DNA of 64,000 nucleotides, from positions 8,358,087 through 8,422,086 of the forward strand of contig NZ_JAPDNR010000001.1 of assembly GCF_025989125.1 (NCBI RefSeq), given 5' to 3'. The translations under genes and the position numbers were made by a program. Positions within the stretch are counted from its first letter, which is position 1, and the number at the start of each line of letters is the position of its first letter. Below the pieces are notes generated by a model. It did no database searches, was not told the DNA's origin, and worked only from the letters and a program-made list of their open reading frames with translations. The stretch is from Chitinophaga nivalis (GTDB taxonomy: Bacteria > Bacteroidota > Bacteroidia > Chitinophagales > Chitinophagaceae). This document shows, piece by piece, positions 36,296 to 43,912 of the stretch.

Positions 36296-37345
36296 TTAAA
36301 CAATCAGCATAGCATCGCCATAGCTGAAGAAACGATATTTCTCTTTGATGGCCTGCTGATAGGCTTCCATGATCAGATCGTATCCTGCAAAAGCGCAGGT
36401 CATGATCAGGAGGCTGGTTTTAGGCAGGTGGAAGTTTGTTACCAACGCATTGGGAATAGCAAAATCGTAAGGTGGGTGGATGAAGGTGTTTGTCCATCCT
36501 TCCGCAGCCTTCAGGTGATTCTGCGCTGTTACGGAAGATTCTACCGCACGTACGGAGGTAGTACCAATCGCACAGATTTTACGGTTTTCTTCTTTCGCTT
36601 TGTTAACTGTTTTAACAGCGTGTTCCTCAATGTGGAAGTATTCTGCATCCATTTTGTGTTTGCTCAGGTCTTCCACTTCAATCGGACGGAAAGTACCTAA
36701 ACCAGTGTGCAGCGTTACTTCTGCAAACTTAACACCTTTAATTTCCAGACGTTTGATCAGCTCGCGGCTGAAGTGCAAACCGGCTGTAGGAGCAGCCACG
36801 GCGCCTTCGTATTTCGCATATACGGTCTGATAACGCTCTTTATCTTCATCTTCCGGTTTACGCTTAATATATTTAGGCAGTGGAGTTTCGCCCAGGGTAT
36901 CCAATACCTGTTTGAACTCATCATCATTGCCTTCAAATAAGAAACGGATGGTACGGCCTCTTGAAGTGGTGTTATCAATTACTTCTGCTACCAGGGATTC
37001 ATCATCACCAAAGTACAGTTTGTTCCCTACACGAATTTTACGGGCCGGATCTACAATTACATCCCAGAGACGGTTTTGTTTGTTCAGCTCACGCAGCAGG
37101 AAAACTTCAATTTTTGCGCCTGTCTTTTCTTTACGGCCATACAACCTTGCAGGAAATACCTTCGTATTGTTCACAATCATTACATCCTTGTCGTTGAAAT
37201 AGCCAAGGATATCTTTGAATACTTTGTGCTCAATTTTTCCGGTATTACGATGTACCACCATTAAACGTGATTCATCTCTTGTCTTGGAAGGGTGCTGCGC
37301 GATCAGATTTAAAGGAAGATCGAATTTGAACTGTGATAGTTTCAT
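36296..37345 (-). CDS. queA: S-adenosylmethionine:tRNA ribosyltransferase-isomerase
   Basis: Enzyme of 349 aa in queuosine tRNA modification; it transfers the ribosyl part of SAM to preQ1 in tRNA. Family marks are the opening FDLPLNLIAQHPSKTRDESRL, VFPARLYGRKEKTG and VAAPTAGLHFSRELI. LHTGLGTFRPIEVEDL and NFHLPKTSLLIMTCAFAG complete the set. The length is standard. It is expressed from an excellent consensus promoter at 37377-37408. Confidence 0.97.
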   Translation of the reverse strand: MKLSQFKFDLPLNLIAQHPSKTRDESRLMVVHRNTGKIEHKVFKDILGYFNDKDVMIVNNTKVFPARLYGRKEKTGAKIEVFLLRELNKQNRLWDVIVDPARKIRVGNKLYFGDDESLVAEVIDNTTSRGRTIRFLFEGNDDEFKQVLDTLGETPLPKYIKRKPEDEDKERYQTVYAKYEGAVAAPTAGLHFSRELIKRLEIKGVKFAEVTLHTGLGTFRPIEVEDLSKHKMDAEYFHIEEHAVKTVNKAKEENRKICAIGTTSVRAVESSVTAQNHLKAAEGWTNTFIHPPYDFAIPNALVTNFHLPKTSLLIMTCAFAGYDLIMEAYQQAIKEKYRFFSYGDAMLIV

Positions 37346-37376
37346 ATTACGGTATGAATAAAAATTTTAGAGGGTG

Positions 37377-37408
37377 CAAAGGTATTGATTATTATCTATT
37401 TTATCAAA
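37377..37408 (-). promoter_or_regulatory. Consensus Bacteroidota promoter of queA
   Basis: On the minus strand TTTG (37405-37408), a 20-nt spacer and TACCTTTG (37377-37384) match the -33/-7 consensus. The box lies 32 bp upstream of the ATG. An 8-bp inverted repeat TTTTATCA/TGATAAAA (37399-37419) covers the -33 box. Confidence 0.7.
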
Positions 37409-37445
37409 AAATGATAAAAACCAATAAAAACCAGTTAATTATACA

Positions 37446-39191
37446 TTAAATCCCTTTCGGGATGGCCGCTATCAGTTGTTGGGTATACGCCTGCTGTGGA
37501 TGATGATACACGGCATCGGCCTCTCCCGTTTCTACGATCTTTCCCTGCCGCATCACCATCATCCGGTCGCTGATAAAACGTACCACCGACAGGTCGTGAG
37601 AAATAAAAATGCAGGTAAAACCCAATGCCTTTCGCAGATCAATCAGCAGGTTCAGTACCTGAGCCTGGATGCTGACATCCAATGCCGCTACCGATTCGTC
37701 GCATATAATAAAGGAAGGCGCTACCGCCAGTGCCCGTGCAATCACCACCCGCTGCCGTTGTCCGCCGGAAAACTCATGCGGATACCGGTTATAATGTTCC
37801 GGTCGTAGCTGCACCATTTCCAGCAAGGCCATCACCCGCTCCTGTTGCGCCCGTTCATTGCCGTACAAGCCGTGTACCTGCATCGGTTCCAGAATGGCGC
37901 TTCCGACAGACTGCCGGGGATTCAGCGATGCATAAGGGTCCTGAAAGATCAGCTGCATATCCTTTCGCAAAACACGCATTCCTTTTTCTGACAGGCTACG
38001 CAAATCCTGTCCTTTATAAACAATACTTCCGCCGGTTGGTTCTATGAGTCGTAATAAAGAACGTCCCAACGTGGTTTTGCCACAACCCGACTCTCCTACC
38101 AGTCCCAATGTTTCGCCGGTGCGTACGGTAAAACTCACGTCATCTACGGCTTTGGCCCATTTCAATACTTTACCGGTGATACTTCTTTTTACCGGAAACC
38201 AGGTACACAAGCCGTTTACTTCCAGTAAAGGCGGCGCGGCGGCCAGCAACTGTGTCCGTTGCTGTATGTCGGCATCGCTCACTACCAACGATGCAACCAA
38301 TGTCTTTATTGTACCTGCTTTTTCGTGTATTTGTCCACGTGAGTCTGTTTCCATGAAGTCGGCGGTAACCGGCAACCTGGTCAAACGCTGGTCCAGCGGG
38401 GGCCGGCAGGCCAGCAGCCCTTTCGTATAGGGGTGTTGCGGATGACGGAATACCTGCTCTACGGTGCCTTCTTCTACTATATTTCCTTTATACATCACCA
38501 CGACGCGGTGTGCCAATGCGGCCACCACGCCCAGATCGTGCGTGATAAACAATACACTCATGTCCAGCTGTTGCTGTAGCTCGCGTAATAATTCCAGGAT
38601 GGCTTGCTGTACAGTAACATCCAACGCCGTGGTAGGCTCATCGGCTATCAGCAGTTTGGGATGGCAGGAAATAGCCATGGCAATCATGACGCGTTGTTTC
38701 TGTCCGCCGGATAATTCATGTGGGTAACGCTCCATGATAGCGGCGGGATCTGGTAATTTCACCTTTTCAAATAAGGCGATGGCGCGTTGCCGTGCCGCCT
38801 GGGCGGTCATCGGCGTATGCAGGCGGATAGCTTCTGTTACCTGGTCGCCGCAGGTATGCAGGGGGTTCAGGGAAGTCATGGGCTCCTGAAAAATCATGGC
38901 CACTTCATTACCCCGGTAATGGCGCACCTTTTCATCGGATAGCTGCAGCAGGTCTATAGTATCTGCAGCCATGCGATAAAGGATGCTGCCATGGGATATT
39001 TTTCCCGGTGGTTGTATGAGGCGCATGAGCGAGAGAGCGGTAACGGACTTACCCGAACCGGATTCTCCCACTACGCCAACTATTTCTCCCTTTCCGATCG
39101 TCAGGGAAATATGATTAACCGCTGTGATGGTGTTGTTGCCTGCCGGAAAAGTAACGGCCAGGTCTTGTATCTCTACCCGCGTGGAATGCAT
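37446..39191 (-). CDS. ABC transporter ATPase with two fused nucleotide-binding domains (oligopeptide type)
   Basis: Protein of 581 aa joining DppD-like and DppF-like ATPases. Domain 1 (about 1-265) has Walker A GESGSGKS and signature LSGGQKQR. Domain 2 (about 320-575) has GESGCGKTTLGRSLLRL and FSGGQRQR, with Walker B FIICDE. The first domain ends with the oligopeptide-family segment HPYTKGLLACRPPL. It resembles YejF/GsiA-like importers of peptides. No permease or binding-protein gene adjoins it, so its membrane partners lie elsewhere. Confidence 0.92.
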   Translation of the reverse strand: MHSTRVEIQDLAVTFPAGNNTITAVNHISLTIGKGEIVGVVGESGSGKSVTALSLMRLIQPPGKISHGSILYRMAADTIDLLQLSDEKVRHYRGNEVAMIFQEPMTSLNPLHTCGDQVTEAIRLHTPMTAQAARQRAIALFEKVKLPDPAAIMERYPHELSGGQKQRVMIAMAISCHPKLLIADEPTTALDVTVQQAILELLRELQQQLDMSVLFITHDLGVVAALAHRVVVMYKGNIVEEGTVEQVFRHPQHPYTKGLLACRPPLDQRLTRLPVTADFMETDSRGQIHEKAGTIKTLVASLVVSDADIQQRTQLLAAAPPLLEVNGLCTWFPVKRSITGKVLKWAKAVDDVSFTVRTGETLGLVGESGCGKTTLGRSLLRLIEPTGGSIVYKGQDLRSLSEKGMRVLRKDMQLIFQDPYASLNPRQSVGSAILEPMQVHGLYGNERAQQERVMALLEMVQLRPEHYNRYPHEFSGGQRQRVVIARALAVAPSFIICDESVAALDVSIQAQVLNLLIDLRKALGFTCIFISHDLSVVRFISDRMMVMRQGKIVETGEADAVYHHPQQAYTQQLIAAIPKGI

Positions 39192-39210
39192 ACCGGAAGA
39201 TACAACAATT

Positions 39211-39981
39211 CTAAAAACGCAGGTGCTTTACGGTCTGATGGCTTTCAATCAGTTTCTGTAAGGAATCGATACCTACTTTAAGGTGTCTTTCCACAAATTT
39301 GGTGGTCACTTTTTTGTCGCTTTCTTCTGTTTTCACGCCTTCCGGTACCATCGGCTGATCAGATACGAGTAACAGGGCGCCGGTCGGGATTTTGTTATAG
39401 AAACCTACCGAAAAGATAGTGGCAGTTTCCATATCCACGGCCATGGCACGGATTTTCTCGAGGTACTGTTTGAATTCAGCATCATGTTCCCATACCCGGC
39501 GGTTGGTGGTATAGCAGGTACCTGTCCAGTAGTCATATCCGGAATCGCGGATGGTGGTAGAAATCGCCTTTTGCAGGGCAAATGCAGGCAGGGCAGGTAC
39601 TTCCGGCGGGAAATAATCGGTGCTGGTACCTTCACCGCGTATAGCCGCAATCGGTAGAATCAGGTCACCAATGTTGTTTTTCTTCTTTAATCCGCCACAT
39701 TTACCCAGGAACAATACCGCTTTGGGGGAGATGGCCGATAACAGGTCCATTACAGTAGCGGCGCCGGGACTTCCCATACCAAAATTGATGATGGTGATAT
39801 CGCCTGCGGTAGCGCATTGCATGGGTTTACCTTCGCCAATGATTTTCACATTGTTCCATTCGGCAAACATCGTCAGGTAGTTACTGAAATTGGTGAGCAG
39901 GATGTGGGAACCAAAATTTTCCAACTTTTCACCAGTGTAGCGGGGCAGCCAATTAGCTACAATTTCTTCTTTTGTCTTCAT
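39211..39981 (-). CDS. AMP nucleosidase
   Basis: Enzyme of 256 aa in the purine-nucleoside phosphorylase fold family that splits AMP into adenine and ribose 5-phosphate. ATG 39981 (MKTKEEIVANWLPRYTG) is chosen because a -7 box lies just upstream and the extension from 40041 would include that promoter. Motifs include NFGMGSPGAATVMDLL, VLFLGKCGGL, AMAVDMETATIFSVG and LLLVSDQPM. It is the short Bacteroidota form, lacking the long N-terminal domain of E. coli Amn. Confidence 0.88.
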   Translation of the reverse strand: MKTKEEIVANWLPRYTGEKLENFGSHILLTNFSNYLTMFAEWNNVKIIGEGKPMQCATAGDITIINFGMGSPGAATVMDLLSAISPKAVLFLGKCGGLKKKNNIGDLILPIAAIRGEGTSTDYFPPEVPALPAFALQKAISTTIRDSGYDYWTGTCYTTNRRVWEHDAEFKQYLEKIRAMAVDMETATIFSVGFYNKIPTGALLLVSDQPMVPEGVKTEESDKKVTTKFVERHLKVGIDSLQKLIESHQTVKHLRF

Positions 39982-39995
39982 AGCCTTTTGACACG

Positions 39996-40026
39996 CAAAT
40001 ATAAGGTTTTGTTCCCTAACCGGCAA
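39996..40026 (-). promoter_or_regulatory. Promoter of the AMP nucleosidase gene
   Basis: Minus-strand TATATTTG (39996-40003) with a TTG about 20 nt upstream (near 40024). It lies 15 bp ahead of ATG 39981 and supports that start. Confidence 0.55.
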
Positions 40027-40120
40027 TATTATCATGATCACCTATACAGGAATCCTATCTTCGCGGGAAATACAGGAACCGTACTTTTGCAGTTACCTTT
40101 TATATTAAATCCGTTTTACT

Positions 40121-40567
40121 TTGATCCTGATCAATTTCCCGGCACCCGACTTCAAGATTGTGAGAGAAGGCGATAAAGAGCTGATTTTTGACCGTTACCG
40201 TAAAAAATATGTCACCCTCACCCCGGAGGAATGGGTGCGGCAGAATTTCCTGCACTACCTGGTAAAAACCCTGGCGTATCCGGCGGCCCTGATCGGGATA
40301 GAGAAGGAAATCTTCCTGGGGGAGCTGAAAAAACGGTTCGACATCGTCATATATAACCGCCAGATGCAGCCCTGGATGCTGGTGGAATGCAAGGAAATGA
40401 ACGTTCCGCTGACGGAGCAAACGATGCAGCAGGTGATCCGGTACAATATGGTGATTCCGGCCACCTATCTGGTGGTGACCAACGGGGTGCATACCTTTTG
40501 TGGCAGCTATGCTGCCAAAGAACAACAGTGGCGTTTTTTAACACAATTACCGGCTTTCGGCCAATAG
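40121..40567 (+). CDS. HsdR-N-like (type I restriction enzyme R N-terminal domain) nuclease-fold protein
   Basis: Stand-alone protein of 148 aa with the PD-(D/E)xK-like core found at the N-terminus of HsdR subunits. It shows KKYVTLTPEEWVRQNFLHYL, then Asp in RFDIVIYN and E-C-K in WMLVECKEMN as probable catalytic residues. No restriction or modification partner is nearby, and such short proteins are common in Bacteroidota genomes with unknown role. The reading frame closes just upstream (TAA at 40106-40108) and no ATG fits, so TTG at 40121 is the only sensible start. Confidence 0.8.
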   Translation: MILINFPAPDFKIVREGDKELIFDRYRKKYVTLTPEEWVRQNFLHYLVKTLAYPAALIGIEKEIFLGELKKRFDIVIYNRQMQPWMLVECKEMNVPLTEQTMQQVIRYNMVIPATYLVVTNGVHTFCGSYAAKEQQWRFLTQLPAFGQ

Positions 40568-40584
40568 TATACGACCGGCTTTAC

Positions 40585-40623
40585 ATAACAACGCCCTGTA
40601 TAACTTATACAGGGCGTTGTTAT
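40585..40623. terminator. 39-bp near-perfect palindrome, bidirectional terminator
   Basis: Two 19-bp arms (40585-40603 and 40605-40623) separated by a single base, between the convergent HsdR-N-like and glutamate dehydrogenase genes. Confidence 0.7.
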
Positions 40624-40643
40624 TATAATAAAGTAACGAATTA

Positions 40644-42062
40644 TCAAGGGAAAATACCCAGTTGCTCGTAAGCAGCACCCACTTTGTTGATAGCGCATAC
40701 ATAAGCTGCAGTACGCATATCGTGAATCTGTGGGTTAGCGATCATTACATCACGTACTTCATGCAGGGCAGTGTGCATGGTTTCTTCCAGACCGGAATAT
40801 ACCAGATCCACTTCATCCGCACCGTGACCAATGAATTTTCTTTCTTTATCGGATACTTTTTTACCGGTCAGGTCTTCGATGGTTTGCAGGATATGAATGT
40901 TCATATTCTCATCAAAACGTTTGCCCAGACGACCATAGCGTACGTGGCTCAGGTTTTTCAGCCATTCGAAGTAGGACACGGTAACACCACCTGCGTTCAG
41001 GAACATATCCGGTACTACGATCACACCTTTTTTGTTCAGGATTTCATCTGCTTCAGGCGTTAACGGACCGTTAGCGGCTTCACCGATGATTTTAGCCTTT
41101 ACATTAGGCGCGTTGTGTTTATCGATTACGTTTTCCAGTGCGGCAGGGATCAGGATTTCGCAATCCAGTTCCAGACCATCTGTATTTTTGTTGAGGTTGG
41201 AAGCACCCGGGAAGTTGATGATAGAGCCGGTAGCTTTTTTGTGTTGCAGTACTTCGTCAGGATTCAGACCCTGTTCGTTGAAGATAGCACCATCCCACTC
41301 GATCAGGCAGATAACTTTTGCACCAGCTTCGTGGAAGTATTTCGCAGCGTGGTAACCTACGTTACCCATACCCTGTACAATTACTCTTTTACCTTCGATA
41401 CCGGTAGTCAGGCCTAAGCGGTCCATGTCTTCCTTGATGTTGCACAGTTCGCGCAGACCGTAGAATACACCCAGACCAGTAGCTTCGGTACGACCACGTA
41501 CACCGCCCTGAGAAACAGGTTTACCGGTAACGCAACCGTAACCATCAATTTCACCCGGACGTAAGCTCATATAGGTATCCAGGATCCAGCTCATTTCTCT
41601 TTCGCCGGTTCCGTAGTCAGGAGCAGGAACGTCGGTACCAGGTCCGATGAAGTTTTTCTTTACCAGCTCCGCTGTGTAACGGCGGGTGATAGCTTCCAGC
41701 TGGAAGGGAGTATAGTTGCGGGGATTAATTTTCAGACCACCTTTCGCACCACCGAAAGGTACGTTTACGATAGCACATTTATAAGTCATCAGGGACGCCA
41801 GCGCCATTACCTCATCCTGGTTTACTTCATCGCTGAAACGGATACCACCTTTACAAGGCAGTTTGTGATGAGAGTGTTGTACACGGTATGCCTCAATTAC
41901 CTGAACGGTATCGCCGATTCTAACCGGAAATTTAATCTGATAAACGGCGTTGCAGGCTTTGATCTGCTCCAGGATACCTTTGTCCCATTTGGTGAACGCA
42001 GCTGCTTTGTCGAAACTTCTTTCCACACTTTGGAAAAAGCTATAATGCTGATCTTGCGACAT
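40644..42062 (-). CDS. Glu/Leu/Phe/Val dehydrogenase family protein (probable glutamate dehydrogenase)
   Basis: Enzyme of 472 aa interconverting glutamate and 2-oxoglutarate. The catalytic Lys region is VPFGGAKGGLKINPRNY, and the substrate site GPGTDVPAPDYGTGEREM is clear. The Rossmann domain carries VIVQGMGNVGYHAAKYF. It resembles the NAD-dependent type of glutamate dehydrogenase more than the hexameric NADP enzyme of E. coli, but cofactor use is inference. It is convergent with the preceding gene and followed by a palindromic terminator. Confidence 0.92.
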   Translation of the reverse strand: MSQDQHYSFFQSVERSFDKAAAFTKWDKGILEQIKACNAVYQIKFPVRIGDTVQVIEAYRVQHSHHKLPCKGGIRFSDEVNQDEVMALASLMTYKCAIVNVPFGGAKGGLKINPRNYTPFQLEAITRRYTAELVKKNFIGPGTDVPAPDYGTGEREMSWILDTYMSLRPGEIDGYGCVTGKPVSQGGVRGRTEATGLGVFYGLRELCNIKEDMDRLGLTTGIEGKRVIVQGMGNVGYHAAKYFHEAGAKVICLIEWDGAIFNEQGLNPDEVLQHKKATGSIINFPGASNLNKNTDGLELDCEILIPAALENVIDKHNAPNVKAKIIGEAANGPLTPEADEILNKKGVIVVPDMFLNAGGVTVSYFEWLKNLSHVRYGRLGKRFDENMNIHILQTIEDLTGKKVSDKERKFIGHGADEVDLVYSGLEETMHTALHEVRDVMIANPQIHDMRTAAYVCAINKVGAAYEQLGIFP

Positions 42063-42098
42063 AATTTATTGTTTTGGTATAACGATTAGATTACTTGT

Positions 42099-42338
42099 CT
42101 ACAGATTGTTTTTTTCTCTTTTCTCCAGTTTACTGATCTTTCTGTCCAGGTTAATAAGAAACAACACAATACCCAAAAAGATGATCACTAAAACGCCTAC
42201 TATCACATAAATTTTACCGTTGCTGCGGAAAAACTGGTTGACAGCTCCGGATTCGGTGTCTTGCTGTTGTGCATTTGCCAGTACTGATATAAGCAACAGT
42301 GCCCATGTCAGGCAAAATGAAAACGCTTTGTTAATCAT
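42099..42338 (-). CDS. CcmD-family small membrane protein
   Basis: Protein of 79 aa with a signal-like first helix (ending ANAQ), one transmembrane helix (IYVIVGVLVIIFLGIVLFLI) and a charged tail LDRKISKLEKREK, the layout of CcmD. It overlaps the upstream ccsA/ccmC-like gene by 4 bp (ATGA), which implies translational coupling. It likely helps haem handling in cytochrome c maturation. Confidence 0.82.
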   Translation of the reverse strand: MINKAFSFCLTWALLLISVLANAQQQDTESGAVNQFFRSNGKIYVIVGVLVIIFLGIVLFLINLDRKISKLEKREKNNL

Positions 42339-42997
42339 TTAAAAATATTTTTAAGCTCTAATTTCTTGTAGCGTACTACGAGCGAGTAAATCCACACACT
42401 TAATAAAGTCCATCCGATAAAGGCCGGATACAGTACCATTTTCATGCCGCCATCCGTATCTTTTGAAGCAAAGCCGGGTGTGCTGGCACTCCCCGGGTGC
42501 AAAGAATCGACCATTCGGGGGATAATATAGGTCAGTGGAATGAGTAATGCAAATGCAAAAATGTTAAAAACTGCGGATATCCGTGCCCGTTTGTCGATAT
42601 CATGAATCGATAAACGTAATACCAGGTAGGCCATATAGATGAGGATGGCAATCGCCGTACACATCTGTTTGGGATCATCCGTCAGGGTACCTCCCCAGGT
42701 GTAGGTAGCCCACAGGGTACCTGTTGCAAATCCCAATATCCCGAAGAAAGTACCGATGCCTGCCGCGCTGGAAGCATATACGTCTCTTTTCAGGTCATAT
42801 TTGGTAAGGTAAAGAAGGGAGTTGGTGACGGACACAGCAAACATGGTATACATACATATCCACATCGGCACATGAAAAAACAATCCGCGTGAAGATTGTC
42901 CGTTGGTTCCTATGATTGGTATCTTAACTGTGAACCCGGCGATAATTACGTATAAAACAAGCAGTATCGCTAATGCTTTCCACCAATGTCTGGCCAT
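42335..42997 (-). CDS. ccsA: Cytochrome c biogenesis protein, CcsA/CcmC type
   Basis: Inner-membrane protein of 220 aa with about six transmembrane helices. It carries the Trp-rich haem-handling segment TLWATYTWGGTLTDDPKQM and conserved His residues (FFHVPMW, SIHDID). CcmC-like proteins pass haem to the maturation machinery. It has a textbook promoter at 43021-43051 and is followed by the coupled ccmD-like gene. ccmB lies upstream in the same direction but has its own -7 box. Confidence 0.88.
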   Translation of the reverse strand: MARHWWKALAILLVLYVIIAGFTVKIPIIGTNGQSSRGLFFHVPMWICMYTMFAVSVTNSLLYLTKYDLKRDVYASSAAGIGTFFGILGFATGTLWATYTWGGTLTDDPKQMCTAIAILIYMAYLVLRLSIHDIDKRARISAVFNIFAFALLIPLTYIIPRMVDSLHPGSASTPGFASKDTDGGMKMVLYPAFIGWTLLSVWIYSLVVRYKKLELKNIFK

Positions 42998-43020
42998 TTT
43001 TTAACAGCTATATTCGGGGG

Positions 43021-43051
43021 CAAACCTACACGTTTTAGCGCTAATCACAAA
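43021..43051 (-). promoter_or_regulatory. Consensus Bacteroidota promoter of ccsA-ccmD
   Basis: Minus-strand TTTG (43048-43051), 19-nt spacer, TAGGTTTG (43021-43028): an exact match to the -33/-7 consensus, 24 bp upstream of the ATG. Confidence 0.75.
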
Positions 43052-43141
43052 GATTTTCAGGGATTTTAAGTTTATCCAACAGCAGTAAAACCCCGTTAAA
43101 TATCCTTTACAGAAGTGAGCATTTTATTTGATATTTCTAAT

Positions 43142-43810
43142 TTAGTCTTTCCAGAGGAAGGGGAAAAGAATCATGGTAAGCGCTATTATCAGTACATCCA
43201 TCCCTCCCAGCAGCAGGAACATTTTAGGCAGGTCTGGCTGAAATACGGTCACAAAAGCCGACAGGGAAATATTGGCCAGCAACATCAGTACCGGCATAAT
43301 CAGGGGGAATCCCATTACCGCCATCAGGGCGGCATTATGATTGGCCTGGGCCGCAATAGCCGCCAGCATGGTGAATAACAACGATAAACTGATACCTCCC
43401 AGCAATACCATCCCGATAAAATACCAGGGGTTGATGATGGGGTTGCCCAGGAAAATAAGGCTGCATCCCAGCGAGATGAGGCTCATCAGCACCATCAGGA
43501 TAACATTGTAAATCAGTTTGGCCGCTATAAAACAACGGGGATGTACCAGGGAATAGAAATATAGTAACCGGCCCCGGCTTTCCTGCATAAAACTTTTGGC
43601 AATGGCGTTCACCGATACAAACAGCTGTATCACCCAGAAAAGGGCATTCCAGATTTTATCGTCCGGCCGGCCCATCATCAGATTAATAACAAACACGGTA
43701 GATACAATGTAAAGCAATACCCCATAAAACGCATACTGCTGGCGCAATTCCAGCAACAGGTCCTTTTTCACGAGGGTCAATGTCTGATGTATGGGACGAT
43801 TTTTTTTCAT
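43142..43810 (-). CDS. ccmB: Haem exporter subunit CcmB
   Basis: Membrane protein of 222 aa with about six helices. It shows the CcmB N-terminus VKKDLLLELRQQYAFYGVLLYIVSTVFVINL and the helix AAKLIYNVILMVLMSLISL. It would be the membrane part of the CcmAB ABC complex that releases haem-loaded CcmE. ATG 43810 is used; the longer frame to 43822 begins at TTG inside the -7 box. The ATPase gene ccmA is not in the window. Confidence 0.88.
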   Translation of the reverse strand: MKKNRPIHQTLTLVKKDLLLELRQQYAFYGVLLYIVSTVFVINLMMGRPDDKIWNALFWVIQLFVSVNAIAKSFMQESRGRLLYFYSLVHPRCFIAAKLIYNVILMVLMSLISLGCSLIFLGNPIINPWYFIGMVLLGGISLSLLFTMLAAIAAQANHNAALMAVMGFPLIMPVLMLLANISLSAFVTVFQPDLPKMFLLLGGMDVLIIALTMILFPFLWKD

Positions 43811-43819
43811 GGTCAGGCG

Positions 43820-43827
43820 CAAAGATA
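43820..43827 (-). promoter_or_regulatory. -7 promoter box of ccmB
   Basis: Minus-strand TATCTTTG matches TAnnTTTG, 10 bp before ATG 43810. The mRNA would be almost leaderless. Confidence 0.45.
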
Positions 43828-43912
43828 GGTAAAAGCAATCAGCCTTACTTCCACAGCAAATGAACCGCTTTCTGCTATTAAATAATTATATTAGCCACTT
43901 GTTAATAACTAT

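Noticed and set aside
40121..40567. Part of a restriction-modification system
   Set aside because: Only the HsdR N-terminal fold is present; there is no helicase, methylase or specificity gene next to it.
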